A DNA stretch of 11,069 nucleotides from NCBI GenBank assembly GCA_905207515.1, contig CAJLLK010000027.1, positions 1-11,069 on the forward strand, given 5' to 3'. Positions 1 through 7,617 of this stretch are shown piece after piece (the stretch's first letter is position 1; every line of letters begins with the position of its first letter). Under the pieces are notes generated by a model. It did no database searches. It was not told where the DNA came from and was given only the letters and a program-made list of their open reading frames with translations. The translations under genes were made by a program, and so were the position numbers. Source of the DNA: an uncultured Christensenella sp. (GTDB lineage: Bacteria; Bacillota; Clostridia; Christensenellales; UBA1242).

Positions 1-708
1 ATAAATTAAAAATTCCATATTTCCGTCGCCACCCTTGATTGGCGAAACAATCAAACCTTGTGTTTTGAATGAATATTTTTCAAAACATTTTGTGACATTT
101 TCGACAATTTTTTTGTGCATAGTTTCATCTTTGACAACGCCCTTGTGTTTGCGTGCATAGTCAATTCCACACTCAAATTGCGGTTTTATAAGAGCGACAA
201 CTTGCACATTTTGAAAATCTTCAGAAAGTTTTGGAATAAGTTTTGTCAAGCTGACAAACGAAACATCAATGACCACAACTTGCACATCAGAAATTTTGTC
301 TTTTGAAAGCGAAAGATAGTTTGTTTTTTCCATGTTGACAACTCTTGGGTCATTTTTCAATTTTTCCGCGAGTTGATTTTCGCCTGTGTCAACCGCATAA
401 ACCTTTTTTGCTCCCGCCTGCAAACAGACATCAGAAAAGCCACCAGTGGACGCACCAATGTCCAAAACAACTTTGTCTTTCAGGTCAATTTCAAAACTTT
501 CCAGTGCCTTTTGGAGCTTAAATCCTCCACGCGAAACAAACTCAAACGGCAAGGTTTCAAAGGTGTCATTTTCGTCACATTCCAAAGACGGTTTTGTCGC
601 CGTGACGCCGTTGACTTTCACCCTGCCAAGTTCCACCGCCTGCTTAGCTTTTTCGCGCGACGCATAAAGCTTTTTCTCAAACAAAATCACATCCAATCTT
701 TTTTTCAT
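1..708 (-). CDS. tlyA: TlyA family rRNA 2'-O-methyltransferase, 3' end cut by window edge
   Basis: The 236 visible residues match the TlyA/FtsJ-like family, which 2'-O-methylates cytidines in 16S and 23S rRNA using SAM and is often annotated as hemolysin A. An S4 RNA-binding domain fills about residues 3-50 (KKRLDVILF, then SREKAKQAV). SRGGFKL is at 59-65, SAM motif I VLDIGASTGGF at 81-91, IDVSF at 147-151, LIKPQFE at 173-179 and GNMEFL at 229-234. The catalytic K-D-K-E tetrad can be read as K64, D148, K175 and E232. GNxEFL normally lies close to the C-terminus, so only a few residues should be missing beyond position 1. The start at 708 is the usual family start, but no Shine-Dalgarno precedes it and a strong promoter lies immediately upstream (see findings). 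In many clostridia tlyA lies upstream of nadK, argR and recN; those genes would be outside the window. Confidence 0.93.
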   Translation of the reverse strand, partial: MKKRLDVILFEKKLYASREKAKQAVELGRVKVNGVTATKPSLECDENDTFETLPFEFVSRGGFKLQKALESFEIDLKDKVVLDIGASTGGFSDVCLQAGAKKVYAVDTGENQLAEKLKNDPRVVNMEKTNYLSLSKDKISDVQVVVIDVSFVSLTKLIPKLSEDFQNVQVVALIKPQFECGIDYARKHKGVVKDETMHKKIVENVTKCFEKYSFKTQGLIVSPIKGGDGNMEFLIY

Positions 709-714
709 TGAATG

Positions 715-743
715 ATTATAGCACAAAAAATAAAATATGACCA
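715..743 (-). promoter_or_regulatory. Probable sigma-A extended -10 promoter of tlyA
   Basis: On the minus strand TGGTCA (743-738, 4 of 6 matches to TTGACA) is followed by a 17-base spacer and a perfect TATAAT (720-715). The -10 is preceded by TGC, giving an extended -10. If the last T of the -10 is at -7, the start of transcription falls on base 708, the A of the tlyA ATG. Assigned by consensus match only. Confidence 0.6.
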
Positions 744-769
744 GCAAAACAAAATTATTCCAAAAAAGA

Positions 770-788
770 AGAACACTTTTTTTGTTCT
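770..788. repeat. Short inverted repeat upstream of the Cys-rich gene
   Basis: AGAACA (770-775) and TGTTCT (783-788) form a perfect 6-base inverted repeat around a 7-base T-rich centre, between the divergent tlyA and Cys-rich genes. It ends 17 bases before the ribosome binding site of the plus-strand gene. It could be a regulator site or chance in AT-rich DNA. Confidence 0.3.
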
Positions 789-815
789 GACATAAATTGA
801 TAATGGAGGCAAACA

Positions 816-1013
816 ATGAATTACTCAACAAGATACACGACAGGCTGCTGTCAAGATTTGCGTCCATTTAGCGGTTGCTGTTGTCCACCGCCTCAACCAC
901 CATGTTGCCCACCATGTCCCCCTCAATGTGGAAATTGCAACAGAGGCTGCGTTGATGAAACAAGCATTCTTTACTTTATGGTTGGATATTTGATTGCAAA
1001 AAACAACAGATAG
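816..1013 (+). CDS. Small Cys/Pro-rich protein with hydrophobic C-terminal segment
   Basis: No named family is recognised. The 65-residue product has 11 cysteines (11, 12, 21-23, 30, 31, 34, 38, 41, 45) and 10 prolines, nearly all in residues 11-45, in runs such as CCCPPPQPPCCPPCPP. A hydrophobic stretch ILYFMVGYLIA (51-61) follows, then a basic end KNNR. The start has a good ribosome binding site, GGAGG (805-809), 6 bases before the ATG. It is the only plus-strand gene here and has its own terminator, so it is probably monocistronic. Small Cys-rich proteins with a short hydrophobic tail are common in spore coats and exosporia of spore formers, and the neighbouring sporulation genes fit that, but this role is inference. 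Metal binding or disulfide cross-linking are alternatives. The gene call is supported by the ribosome binding site, terminator and biased composition, not by recognised homology. Confidence 0.8.
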   Translation: MNYSTRYTTGCCQDLRPFSGCCCPPPQPPCCPPCPPQCGNCNRGCVDETSILYFMVGYLIAKNNR

Positions 1014-1078
1014 TTACACAAAAGAAAAATCATAAATATAATCCTATTGCGAAAGAAAAAAATATCCATCAGACAGAG

Positions 1079-1107
1079 AGCCAACAATTTTGTTGGCTTT
1101 TTGTTTT
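1079..1107 (+). terminator. Rho-independent terminator of the Cys-rich gene
   Basis: A perfect 9-base stem AGCCAACAA (1079-1087) / TTGTTGGCT (1090-1098) is followed by a T-rich run, TTTTTGTTTT (1098-1107). The stretch from the stop codon to this hairpin (1014-1078) shows no other gene or motif. There is no A-run on the left side, so it should act on the plus strand only. Confidence 0.85.
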
Positions 1108-1140
1108 AATGCATAAATATTTAGTATTTTGCATTTTTAT
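1108..1140 (+). terminator. Possible second, weak terminator hairpin
   Basis: AATGCA (1108-1113) pairs with TGCATT (1130-1135), and AAATA (1115-1119) with TATTT (1125-1129), leaving a one-base bulge (T1114) and a loop TTTAG. TTTTATT-like sequence follows. The stem is AT-rich and weaker than the preceding hairpin, so this may be only a backup or chance. Confidence 0.3.
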
Positions 1141-1156
1141 TCGTGTAGAATACAAT

Positions 1157-1186
1157 AAAAAAATGAACTTTATTTAAGTTCATTTT
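1157..1186 (-). terminator. Terminator of the minus-strand operon, overlapping the pepF stop
   Basis: On the minus strand AAAATGAACTT (1186-1176) and AAGTTCATTTT (1170-1160) form an 11-base inverted repeat with a 5-base loop, and T residues run to 1157. The 5' arm lies in the last codons of pepF and the TAA stop (1172-1170) sits at the loop/3' arm border. The plus-strand terminators lie just beyond, so the two convergent units are closed back to back. Confidence 0.8.
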
Positions 1187-2948
1187 CCCAATTTTCAACA
1201 AATTTTTGACAAGTTTCAAATGCTTCGTCAAAAGTTTTTTCATCAGTCAAGTCGCAATCAGCAATTTTTAAAAGACTTATAGGGTCTTTGCTGCAACCAG
1301 AAGACAAAAACTTGAGATATTTTTTTGAAAAATCTTTTTCACTTAAAAGGGCTTTTGAAATTTTGATTGCGCAGATGAGGCCTGTTGCATATTTATACAC
1401 ATAAAAACTTGAAAAGAAGTGAGGTATTCTTGCCCATTCGAAGCGCATTTCACTGATTTGTTCAACATTTTTGCCATGATAAAAATTGTTTAAATCTTCA
1501 TATGTTTCGCACAAAAGTTCTGCAGTCAGCGGTGTGCCTTTTTCATATTCAGCGTGTGCAAACGCCTCAAATTCGGCAAACATGGTCTGTCTGAAAATTG
1601 AAGAGCGCATCTGTTTCAAAAAGTGGTCATAAAAGAAAATCTTTTCTTTCTTCGTTTTGGCTTTTGCCATCAAAAACTCAAGAAGCAACATCTCGTTGAC
1701 ATTGCTTGCCACTTCAGCAACAAAAATGACATAATTTGATGTTTGAATTGGTTGATTTTTGTCAGAAAAATATGTGTGCATTGCATGGCCAAGTTCGTGA
1801 GCAAGCGTGAAAACACTTTCCAAATTTCCAACAAAATTTGTCAACACAACTGGTGTCGCACCATAAGTGCCCGTCGAAAACGCGCCGCTGTCTTTGTTTT
1901 TGTTTGGAAAAACATCAATCCAACGCTCTTCAACCGCTCTGTCAACAAGCGAAACATATTCTTCGCCCAAAACCGCGACAGCTTGCTTTATAAGTTCAAT
2001 CGCTTCTTCATAGCTATATTTTTTGTCAAGCCCCTCAGCAACCGGCGCAAAAGTGTCATAAATGGCAAATTTGTCAAGTTTCAACATCTTTTGTTTTATG
2101 GCAAAATATCTCTGCAAAAGGTCGACGTTTTCTCTGACCTTTTTTATGAGCAGATTGTAAACTTCTTCGCTGGCTTCTTCGTTGAAAATTGAAGCTGAGA
2201 GTGCCGACTTGTGCTTTCTAAGCTTAGCAAAAACACAATCTTCTTTGACGTCATTGATATAGTTGCTTGCCAAGAAGTTGATATATTTCCCAAAAGTGCC
2301 GTTCATCTGTTTGAAGGCATTTTTTCGCAGCGTTCGGTCTTTGCTTTCGACATAAACCGAATATTTTGCTTGGTCAAAAGAATATTTTTTGCCATTTTCG
2401 TCTTCAATGTCATCAAACTTCAAATCGACGTCAGAAAATTTGTCAAAATTGTCAGAAAAACCGCCCAAAAATTCTCCCAAATGAGAAATCAAAAGCTCTT
2501 CTTTTTTGCTTAACGTATGTTTTTTGTCACGAATTATCGCTTCGAAAAACCTTTGGTAATTTTTAAATTTCGGATTTTTTTGCAAATTTTTGAGTTTTTC
2601 GAGTTTAAATTTGCTTATTTCAACATCAATAAAAGCGGTCGCCGTCGAAAATTTTGACGCAACCAAACTGCATTTTTCGGTCATTTCGTTGGAACGTCTG
2701 TCAGCATTGTCGCCGCTGAGCTTAAGTTGAGCATAAATGGCAACCAACGAAAATTCTTTTGATAAATTTGTTTCGAACTCCAAGCATTCCAACAGCGTTT
2801 TTTCGTCAGAAAGCTTGTTTTCATATTTTTTAAAATGCGAAATTTGTTCTTCAACCTTTTTCAGTCTTTCGTTGAAATCATCGTCGTTTTTGCAAAATTT
2901 AGTCAAATCCCATTTGTATTTTTCTTCAATTTCACTGCGATTTTTCAT
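1170..2948 (-). CDS. pepF: Oligoendopeptidase F (M3 family zinc metallopeptidase)
   Basis: The 592-residue product is full length for PepF (about 600), a cytoplasmic zinc peptidase that cleaves short oligopeptides. The zinc-binding, catalytic motif HELGHAMH starts at residue 384 (H384, E385, H388), and the third ligand is probably E412 in VAEVASNVNE, as in the M3B group. The N-terminal part, with KWDLTKFCKNDDDF at the start, is the helical PepF N domain. The start at 2948 has AGGAG (2958-2954) 5 bases upstream, and the TAG stop of the pseudouridine synthase gene overlaps that site (TAGGAG), with 8 bases between the genes. It is the last gene of the five-gene operon. B. subtilis PepF-like proteins have been tied to peptide turnover and, when overproduced, to sporulation delay; no such role can be read from this sequence. 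Confidence 0.96.
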   Translation of the reverse strand: MKNRSEIEEKYKWDLTKFCKNDDDFNERLKKVEEQISHFKKYENKLSDEKTLLECLEFETNLSKEFSLVAIYAQLKLSGDNADRRSNEMTEKCSLVASKFSTATAFIDVEISKFKLEKLKNLQKNPKFKNYQRFFEAIIRDKKHTLSKKEELLISHLGEFLGGFSDNFDKFSDVDLKFDDIEDENGKKYSFDQAKYSVYVESKDRTLRKNAFKQMNGTFGKYINFLASNYINDVKEDCVFAKLRKHKSALSASIFNEEASEEVYNLLIKKVRENVDLLQRYFAIKQKMLKLDKFAIYDTFAPVAEGLDKKYSYEEAIELIKQAVAVLGEEYVSLVDRAVEERWIDVFPNKNKDSGAFSTGTYGATPVVLTNFVGNLESVFTLAHELGHAMHTYFSDKNQPIQTSNYVIFVAEVASNVNEMLLLEFLMAKAKTKKEKIFFYDHFLKQMRSSIFRQTMFAEFEAFAHAEYEKGTPLTAELLCETYEDLNNFYHGKNVEQISEMRFEWARIPHFFSSFYVYKYATGLICAIKISKALLSEKDFSKKYLKFLSSGCSKDPISLLKIADCDLTDEKTFDEAFETCQKFVENWENELK

Positions 2949-2956
2949 TCAAACTC

Positions 2957-3652
2957 CTATCTTGACAAATATTTTTCCAAATCAAATTTGTTCCAAGGTT
3001 TTTTTGTCGCGTCTGGGCAAGCCATAAACACCATTTTTTCTTTGGTCGTCGGATGAACAAAAGAAAGTTTCCCAGCCCAAAGCCCCAAATTTGAAGTTAA
3101 GCCTTTTTCTTTGCCATATTTGACATCTCCAACCAAAGGATATCCAATGTTTGACAGTTGTAAACGTATTTGATGGCTTCTTCCGGTCAAAATTTTCACT
3201 TCAAGCAAGCTTTCTTTGCCGTTGTCTTCCAAAACCTTATAAACAAGCTCGGCTTTTTTTGCGCCTTGCTCCGACATTGGAACAATTTTGACTATGTTTT
3301 CTTTTTCATCTTTCTTCAAATAATTGGTCAATTTTTGAGTTTTGATTTTGACAACTCCATTTGTTATGGCATAATAAACTTTTTCAACTTCGTGCGTTGA
3401 AAATTGTTCTGAAAGACGCTTTGCCGCCTTGGAATTTCTCGCAAAAACCATAATTCCGCCAGTTGGTCGGTCGAGCCTGTGAACAAGCCCAACAAAAGCA
3501 TCGCCTGGCTTGTTATATTTTTCTTTGATATAAGCTTTGACCATTGAAAGCATATCCAAATTTTTGCTCTCATCTGGCATGGTCGGAACATTTTGCGGTT
3601 TTATGACCACAACAATTTGATTATCTTCATACAAAACTGTCAAATTTTCCAT
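2957..3652 (-). CDS. RluA-family rRNA/tRNA pseudouridine synthase
   Basis: The 231-residue protein isomerises uridine to pseudouridine in RNA. The RluA signature HRLDRPTGG starts at H58, with D61 the catalytic aspartate. YEDNQIVVVIKPQNVP near the N-terminus and GRSHQIRLQL in the C-terminal half are further family motifs. No S4 domain is present, so it belongs to the short, S4-less group, whose target (23S rRNA or tRNA) cannot be told from sequence. The start at 3652 is chosen because AGGAG (3664-3660) lies 7 bases upstream and the protein then begins MENLTVLYEDNQ, as in relatives. A start at 3676 would add eight residues (MWRNRSEN) that merely read the methyltransferase gene in another frame. 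The first 13 bases overlap the end of the methyltransferase gene, which points to coupled translation. Confidence 0.93.
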   Translation of the reverse strand: MENLTVLYEDNQIVVVIKPQNVPTMPDESKNLDMLSMVKAYIKEKYNKPGDAFVGLVHRLDRPTGGIMVFARNSKAAKRLSEQFSTHEVEKVYYAITNGVVKIKTQKLTNYLKKDEKENIVKIVPMSEQGAKKAELVYKVLEDNGKESLLEVKILTGRSHQIRLQLSNIGYPLVGDVKYGKEKGLTSNLGLWAGKLSFVHPTTKEKMVFMACPDATKKPWNKFDLEKYLSR

Positions 3653-4482
3653 GTTTTCACTCCTGTTGCGCCACAAGGAAGAACCAAACCTTCGTTTGTC
3701 GGCAAACCAATTTCATCCGCTTCAACATTTTCTTGCCCGAAAGTGCTTTTCAAGATGTTGGCAATCACTGTCGGCTGAAGCCCAGTTGTATAAGAGTTTA
3801 TCAGCACAAAAAGCGGTTTTTCGGACAGCACCTTTTTTGTAAGCTCCACAAAATCTGCCAGATTGTCTTCCAGTTTCCACATTTCGCCGTTTGGGCCGCG
3901 ACCGTAACTTGGCGGGTCCATGATGATGGCGTCATATTTGTTTCCGCGACGAACTTCTCTCTCGATAAACTTTGCACAATCATCGACAATAAATCGGATG
4001 TTTGAGATGTTGTTGAGTTTGGCGTTTTCTTTGGCTCGCTCCACCATGCCTTTGCTTGCGTCAACGTGTGTGACACTTGCTCCTGCCTTTGCGCAAGCCA
4101 CTGATGCGCCGCCTGTGTAAGCAAACAAATTCAAGACCTTGATTTCGCGTTTTGCCTTTTGAATATGTTCCATCATAAGCTTCCAGTTTGTCGCTTGTTC
4201 AGGAAAAATCCCTGTGTGTTTAAAGCCCATCGGCTTAACAACAAATTTCAACCCTTGCCAAGAGACAGTCCACTGCTCTGGAATTTTTTTGTTATAGTGC
4301 CAAAAGCCGCCGCCGTCTTTTCGCTCATAAAAAGCGTCAACATTTTTTCTCAAATCAAATTTTTTGTGCCAAATGACCTGTGGGTCCGGCCTAAGAAGCG
4401 TCACTCCCGCCCAATTCTCCAATTTTTCGCCGTCGCCAGTGGCAATCACAACATAATCTTTCCAGTTGTCTGCAATTCTCAT
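3640..4482 (-). CDS. Class I SAM-dependent methyltransferase, COG1092/RlmI-like
   Basis: The 280-residue protein resembles the COG1092 group of SAM methyltransferases, of which E. coli RlmI (a 23S rRNA m5C enzyme) is a member. SAM motif I LNLFAYTGGAS spans about 117-127, the acidic loop DASKG 141-145, and the catalytic motif DPPSYGRG 189-196. The N-terminal PUA domain of RlmI is missing, so the RNA target is uncertain. The ATG at 4482 overlaps the ileS stop as ATGA, and AAAGGAAA precedes it, which indicates coupled translation. The last 13 bases overlap the pseudouridine synthase gene. Its place among RNA-modification and charging genes supports an RNA substrate, but this is inference. Confidence 0.88.
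   Translation of the reverse strand: MRIADNWKDYVVIATGDGEKLENWAGVTLLRPDPQVIWHKKFDLRKNVDAFYERKDGGGFWHYNKKIPEQWTVSWQGLKFVVKPMGFKHTGIFPEQATNWKLMMEHIQKAKREIKVLNLFAYTGGASVACAKAGASVTHVDASKGMVERAKENAKLNNISNIRFIVDDCAKFIEREVRRGNKYDAIIMDPPSYGRGPNGEMWKLEDNLADFVELTKKVLSEKPLFVLINSYTTGLQPTVIANILKSTFGQENVEADEIGLPTNEGLVLPCGATGVKTWKI
3660..3664 (-). promoter_or_regulatory. Ribosome binding site deciding the pseudouridine synthase start
   Basis: AGGAG lies inside the methyltransferase coding region, 7 bases before the ATG at 3652. An upstream start at 3676 in the same frame has no such site. Confidence 0.75.
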
Positions 4483-7400
4483 ACGTTTCCTTTCTTTTGA
4501 AGCTTAACTTTGATTGTTTTTTCGCCAACTTCGATTTCTTTGACGATTTTAGCATTTTTCAAATCGCTGGCAATGTCAACAATCAAAACTTCTTGTTTGA
4601 TTTTTTCAGCAAAAATTTTCAAAACCTTTTTCAGCTTTTCGTCAGTGGTTTCAAAAGAAGCCACAATGCGGTCATCAATGGCAAAATCAGCTTCTTTTCT
4701 CAAAACTTGAAGCCCACGCACAAGCTCGCGATAAAGTCCTTCCATAAACAGTTCTTCGTCAATCGTGATGTCAAGCACAACAGTTATGCCGTTTTCGTGA
4801 GAGATAACAAACTCGCTCTTCGGTTTCTTTTCCAAATTGAAAAGGTCGCTGTTGAGGTTTTTGAAGCTTCCAATGTTAACTTTTCCTGCCTTGAAACCTT
4901 TGACTGCCTGTTTAATTTCTTCTTCAGAAAGCTCCGAAAGCGCAACTTTCAATTTTTGAACGTCGCCTTTCAAAACCGCGCCCGCTTTTTTGAAGTTGAC
5001 CGACAAAAACTCGTCGTTGAACTTGCTGTCGTCTTTGACAGCTTCCAATGTTTTGACGTTGAGTTCGTCTTTGATGACATCCGCAAAAAGTTCCAGCGTC
5101 TTGACAGTTTCGTCGCCGCCTGAAACATACATCACGCGAAGTGGTTGTTTGACTTTGATTTGGTTTTCATTTCTCAAGCGTTGAGCTGAAGACATGATGC
5201 TTCGTGCAAGGTCAGCCTGTTTCAAAATGTCGGCAAAAGATTTTTCATAAATTTTTGTCGGGAAACCGCTGAGCATGATGCACTCTGCTTCGTCTTTTTC
5301 CACTTCTCTGACCAAATTTTGCCAAATATATTCGGTCACAAACGGAATAATCGGCGTCATCACTCTTATCAGCGACTTGATCGCATGATAAAGGCACCAA
5401 TATGCTGTCAATTGGTCAGTTTTGTTTTCGCTCTTCCAAAATCTCTTTCGGTTTGCTCTGATATAAAAGTTTGAAATGTCGTCGACCAACTTTTCAAAGT
5501 CTTTGACAACCAAAAAGTTTTTGTCGTCCGCATAATTTTTGTCGCTGTCAGAGATAAATTTGTTTACGCTTTCAACAAGCCACTTGTCAGTTTCTGTCAA
5601 CTGTTGTTCTGTCGGCTGGAAGTGAGCGATGTCAGGGTTGTCAATGCAAGCATAAGTGTTAAAGAAAGTATAAATGTTCCAGAACGCCAGAATTTTTCGT
5701 CTAGCTTCGTCTGTCAAATTGAAACCAAAGCGCATATCATTGCCAGGGCTTGACGAAGAGAAAAGATATCTGACAACATCTGCGCCCACCTTGTCAGCAA
5801 CAATGTCGGCTTCGAGCGAATTTCCGCCGCTCTTATGAAACTCTCCGCCATGTTCATCTCTGACATATTGATAAGTCACAAGCTTTTTATATGGCGCCTT
5901 TCCAGTCAGCACAACGCTCATGATAAGAAGCGAATAGAACCAAAGTTTGATTTGTTCAATCATCTCGCAAACATAATCGCTTGGGAAGTTGTTTTTGAAA
6001 AAGGCTTTGTCGGTGAAATATTTTTTAGTAGAAAATGGAGTGATTCCAGCGTCGAGCCAAACGTCGCCGACATCTGGAATTCTTGAAACCACTTCTCCGC
6101 AATCGCATTTGATTTTGATGTCGTCAATCCAAGGTCTGTGAATGTTTGGCAACTTTTCCACAAGTTTTGGGTCAACCGCTCTTTTTTTCAGTTCTTCCAG
6201 CGAACCGATAACATGCACTTTGCCACATTTTTCACAAACATAAAATGGCAGTGGAAGTCCATAGAAGCGGCTTCGAGAGATGTTCCAGTCGCCCATGTTT
6301 TGAAGCCAATCTTGCATTCGCTTTTTGGCATAATCTGGCTTAAATTCAACATCTTCAATTGCCTTCAAAGCCATTGGTCTGATTTCGTCAATCTTGATAA
6401 ACCAGCCCGAAACAAGCTTATAAACCAAATCGGTCTTGCAACGCCAGCAGAACGGATAGCTGTGTTTATATTTGTGAGCGTAGAGAAGTTTGCCGTCTTT
6501 TTTGAGTCTGTCGACAACAAGTTCAACCACATCAGTGGTCTTCTTGCCAGCAAGAAAACCAGTGTTTTCAAGCAAAACGCCCTGTTCGTTTATCGGGCAG
6601 ATTTCTTTCAAACCCAAAGTTTTTCCAAGTTCAAAGTCTTCGGCACCGCAACCTGGCGCAATGTGAACAACGCAGCTTCCTTCCACCTTGTCAACTTCGT
6701 CCCAAGCCACAATCTTGTGAACAAAATTTTCTTCAGGAAGTTCTGGAAAACAAGTTTCATATTCCAAGCCAACAAGCTCAGAACCTTTAAATTCTTCCAA
6801 AATTTTGATGTCTTTTTGTTTCAAAACAGAAAGTCTGTCTTTGCCGAGAACGATGTTTTCGCCTTCAAAATTGACCTTGACATAGTCAAATTCTGGATTG
6901 ACCGCCAAGGCGACATTTGCCGAAAGTGTCCAAGGAGTGGTTGTCCATGCGACAATCTTAAAATCTTTGCCTTTCACTGGAAGTTTGATGAAAACTGCGG
7001 TGTGTTCCACTTCATGATAAGACGACGACATTTCGTGTTCTGAAAGACTGGTTCCACAACGCGGACACCATGCCATAGGTCGATTTTTTCTTATTATCCA
7101 GCCGTGTTTGTCGCACTCTTTCAAAAAATGCCAAATTGAAGTGATGTTTTCGTCAGTGTTTGTGAAATAACTGTGCTCCCAATCCATCCACTGCCCCATT
7201 CGGATAGATTGATTTGTGATTTCGTTTGCAAAATATTGCACTCTTTCCATGCACTTGTTGGTGAATTTGTCAATTCCATATTTGACAATCTCAGGTTTTC
7301 CATTCAAACCCAACTCTTTTTCGACATTGACTTCCACCCAAAGCCCTTGACCGTCGAAACCGTTTTGATAGCCGCAGTCTTTGCCTTTAAGCGCATTGTA

Positions 7401-7607
7401 ACGAATGGTCAAATCTTTGAGCGTTCTTCCCCAAAAGTGATGAATGCCGAGACGATTGTTTGCCGTCGCTGGCCCGTCCAAAAATTTGAACATCTCATGC
7501 CCTGCATTTTTTTCTTTAAGTTTGTGGAAGCAATCATTGTCTTTCCAAAATTTCAATATACCTTTTTCCAGCTTCACAAAATCTGGAACTGTCTGTTCTT
7601 TTTTCAT
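4479..7607 (-). CDS. ileS: Isoleucyl-tRNA synthetase, type 2-like, with swapped GXHH signature
   Basis: The 1042-residue enzyme charges tRNA-Ile with isoleucine. The region of the class I HIGH motif reads GPATANNRLGIHHFWGR (45-61), so the HXGH signature is replaced by G54-I55-H56-H57. The KMSKS loop reads HKSGGN (591-596), keeping only the second Lys-Ser. The CP1 editing domain is present: WTTTPWTLSANVAL (221-234) and HIAPGCGAEDF (315-325). Cysteine pairs C181/C184, C387/C390, C458/C461 and C501/C503 suggest zinc sites. ISRSRFYG (443-450) replaces the usual ISRQRYWG. An anticodon-binding domain and C-terminal extension follow. This build fits type 2 (eukaryote-like) IleRS. AGGAG (7619-7615) lies 7 bases before the start, and the preceding TAG stop is part of the same TAGGAG. 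No T-box leader precedes the operon. Whether the genome holds a second, type 1 ileS cannot be seen. Confidence 0.96.
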   Translation of the reverse strand: MKKEQTVPDFVKLEKGILKFWKDNDCFHKLKEKNAGHEMFKFLDGPATANNRLGIHHFWGRTLKDLTIRYNALKGKDCGYQNGFDGQGLWVEVNVEKELGLNGKPEIVKYGIDKFTNKCMERVQYFANEITNQSIRMGQWMDWEHSYFTNTDENITSIWHFLKECDKHGWIIRKNRPMAWCPRCGTSLSEHEMSSSYHEVEHTAVFIKLPVKGKDFKIVAWTTTPWTLSANVALAVNPEFDYVKVNFEGENIVLGKDRLSVLKQKDIKILEEFKGSELVGLEYETCFPELPEENFVHKIVAWDEVDKVEGSCVVHIAPGCGAEDFELGKTLGLKEICPINEQGVLLENTGFLAGKKTTDVVELVVDRLKKDGKLLYAHKYKHSYPFCWRCKTDLVYKLVSGWFIKIDEIRPMALKAIEDVEFKPDYAKKRMQDWLQNMGDWNISRSRFYGLPLPFYVCEKCGKVHVIGSLEELKKRAVDPKLVEKLPNIHRPWIDDIKIKCDCGEVVSRIPDVGDVWLDAGITPFSTKKYFTDKAFFKNNFPSDYVCEMIEQIKLWFYSLLIMSVVLTGKAPYKKLVTYQYVRDEHGGEFHKSGGNSLEADIVADKVGADVVRYLFSSSSPGNDMRFGFNLTDEARRKILAFWNIYTFFNTYACIDNPDIAHFQPTEQQLTETDKWLVESVNKFISDSDKNYADDKNFLVVKDFEKLVDDISNFYIRANRKRFWKSENKTDQLTAYWCLYHAIKSLIRVMTPIIPFVTEYIWQNLVREVEKDEAECIMLSGFPTKIYEKSFADILKQADLARSIMSSAQRLRNENQIKVKQPLRVMYVSGGDETVKTLELFADVIKDELNVKTLEAVKDDSKFNDEFLSVNFKKAGAVLKGDVQKLKVALSELSEEEIKQAVKGFKAGKVNIGSFKNLNSDLFNLEKKPKSEFVISHENGITVVLDITIDEELFMEGLYRELVRGLQVLRKEADFAIDDRIVASFETTDEKLKKVLKIFAEKIKQEVLIVDIASDLKNAKIVKEIEVGEKTIKVKLQKKGNV

Positions 7608-7617
7608 GTTTGATCTC

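Noticed and set aside
770..788. LexA (SOS) box
   Set aside because: Gram-positive LexA boxes have GAAC-N4-GTTC; here the half-sites are 9 bases apart.
773..799. Possible sigma-K promoter (AC at 773-774, 16 bases, CATAAATTG at 791) for the Cys-rich gene
   Set aside because: The -10 match is incomplete and transcription would begin inside the GGAGG at 805-809, removing the ribosome binding site.
799..804. GATAAT as a sigma-A -10 of the Cys-rich gene
   Set aside because: It would start transcription near 811, after the ribosome binding site, and no -35 lies at the right distance.
2957..3676. Longer pseudouridine synthase starting at 3676
   Set aside because: No ribosome binding site precedes that ATG, and the extra eight residues read the conserved end of the methyltransferase gene in another frame.
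4497..5123. A 208-codon open frame on the plus strand, antisense to the ileS 3' end
   Set aside because: Same grounds: a shadow of ileS with Phe-rich low-complexity translation and no start signal.
6138..7043. A 301-codon open frame on the plus strand, antisense to ileS
   Set aside because: It lies fully inside ileS, has no domain-like segments or ribosome binding site, and its Phe/Asn-rich composition is what the complement of the AT-rich coding strand gives.
7425..7475. Sequencing error or frameshift explaining the missing HIGH motif
   Set aside because: The frame is open with conserved residues on both sides (GPATANN and FWGR), and GXHH is a known natural variant.
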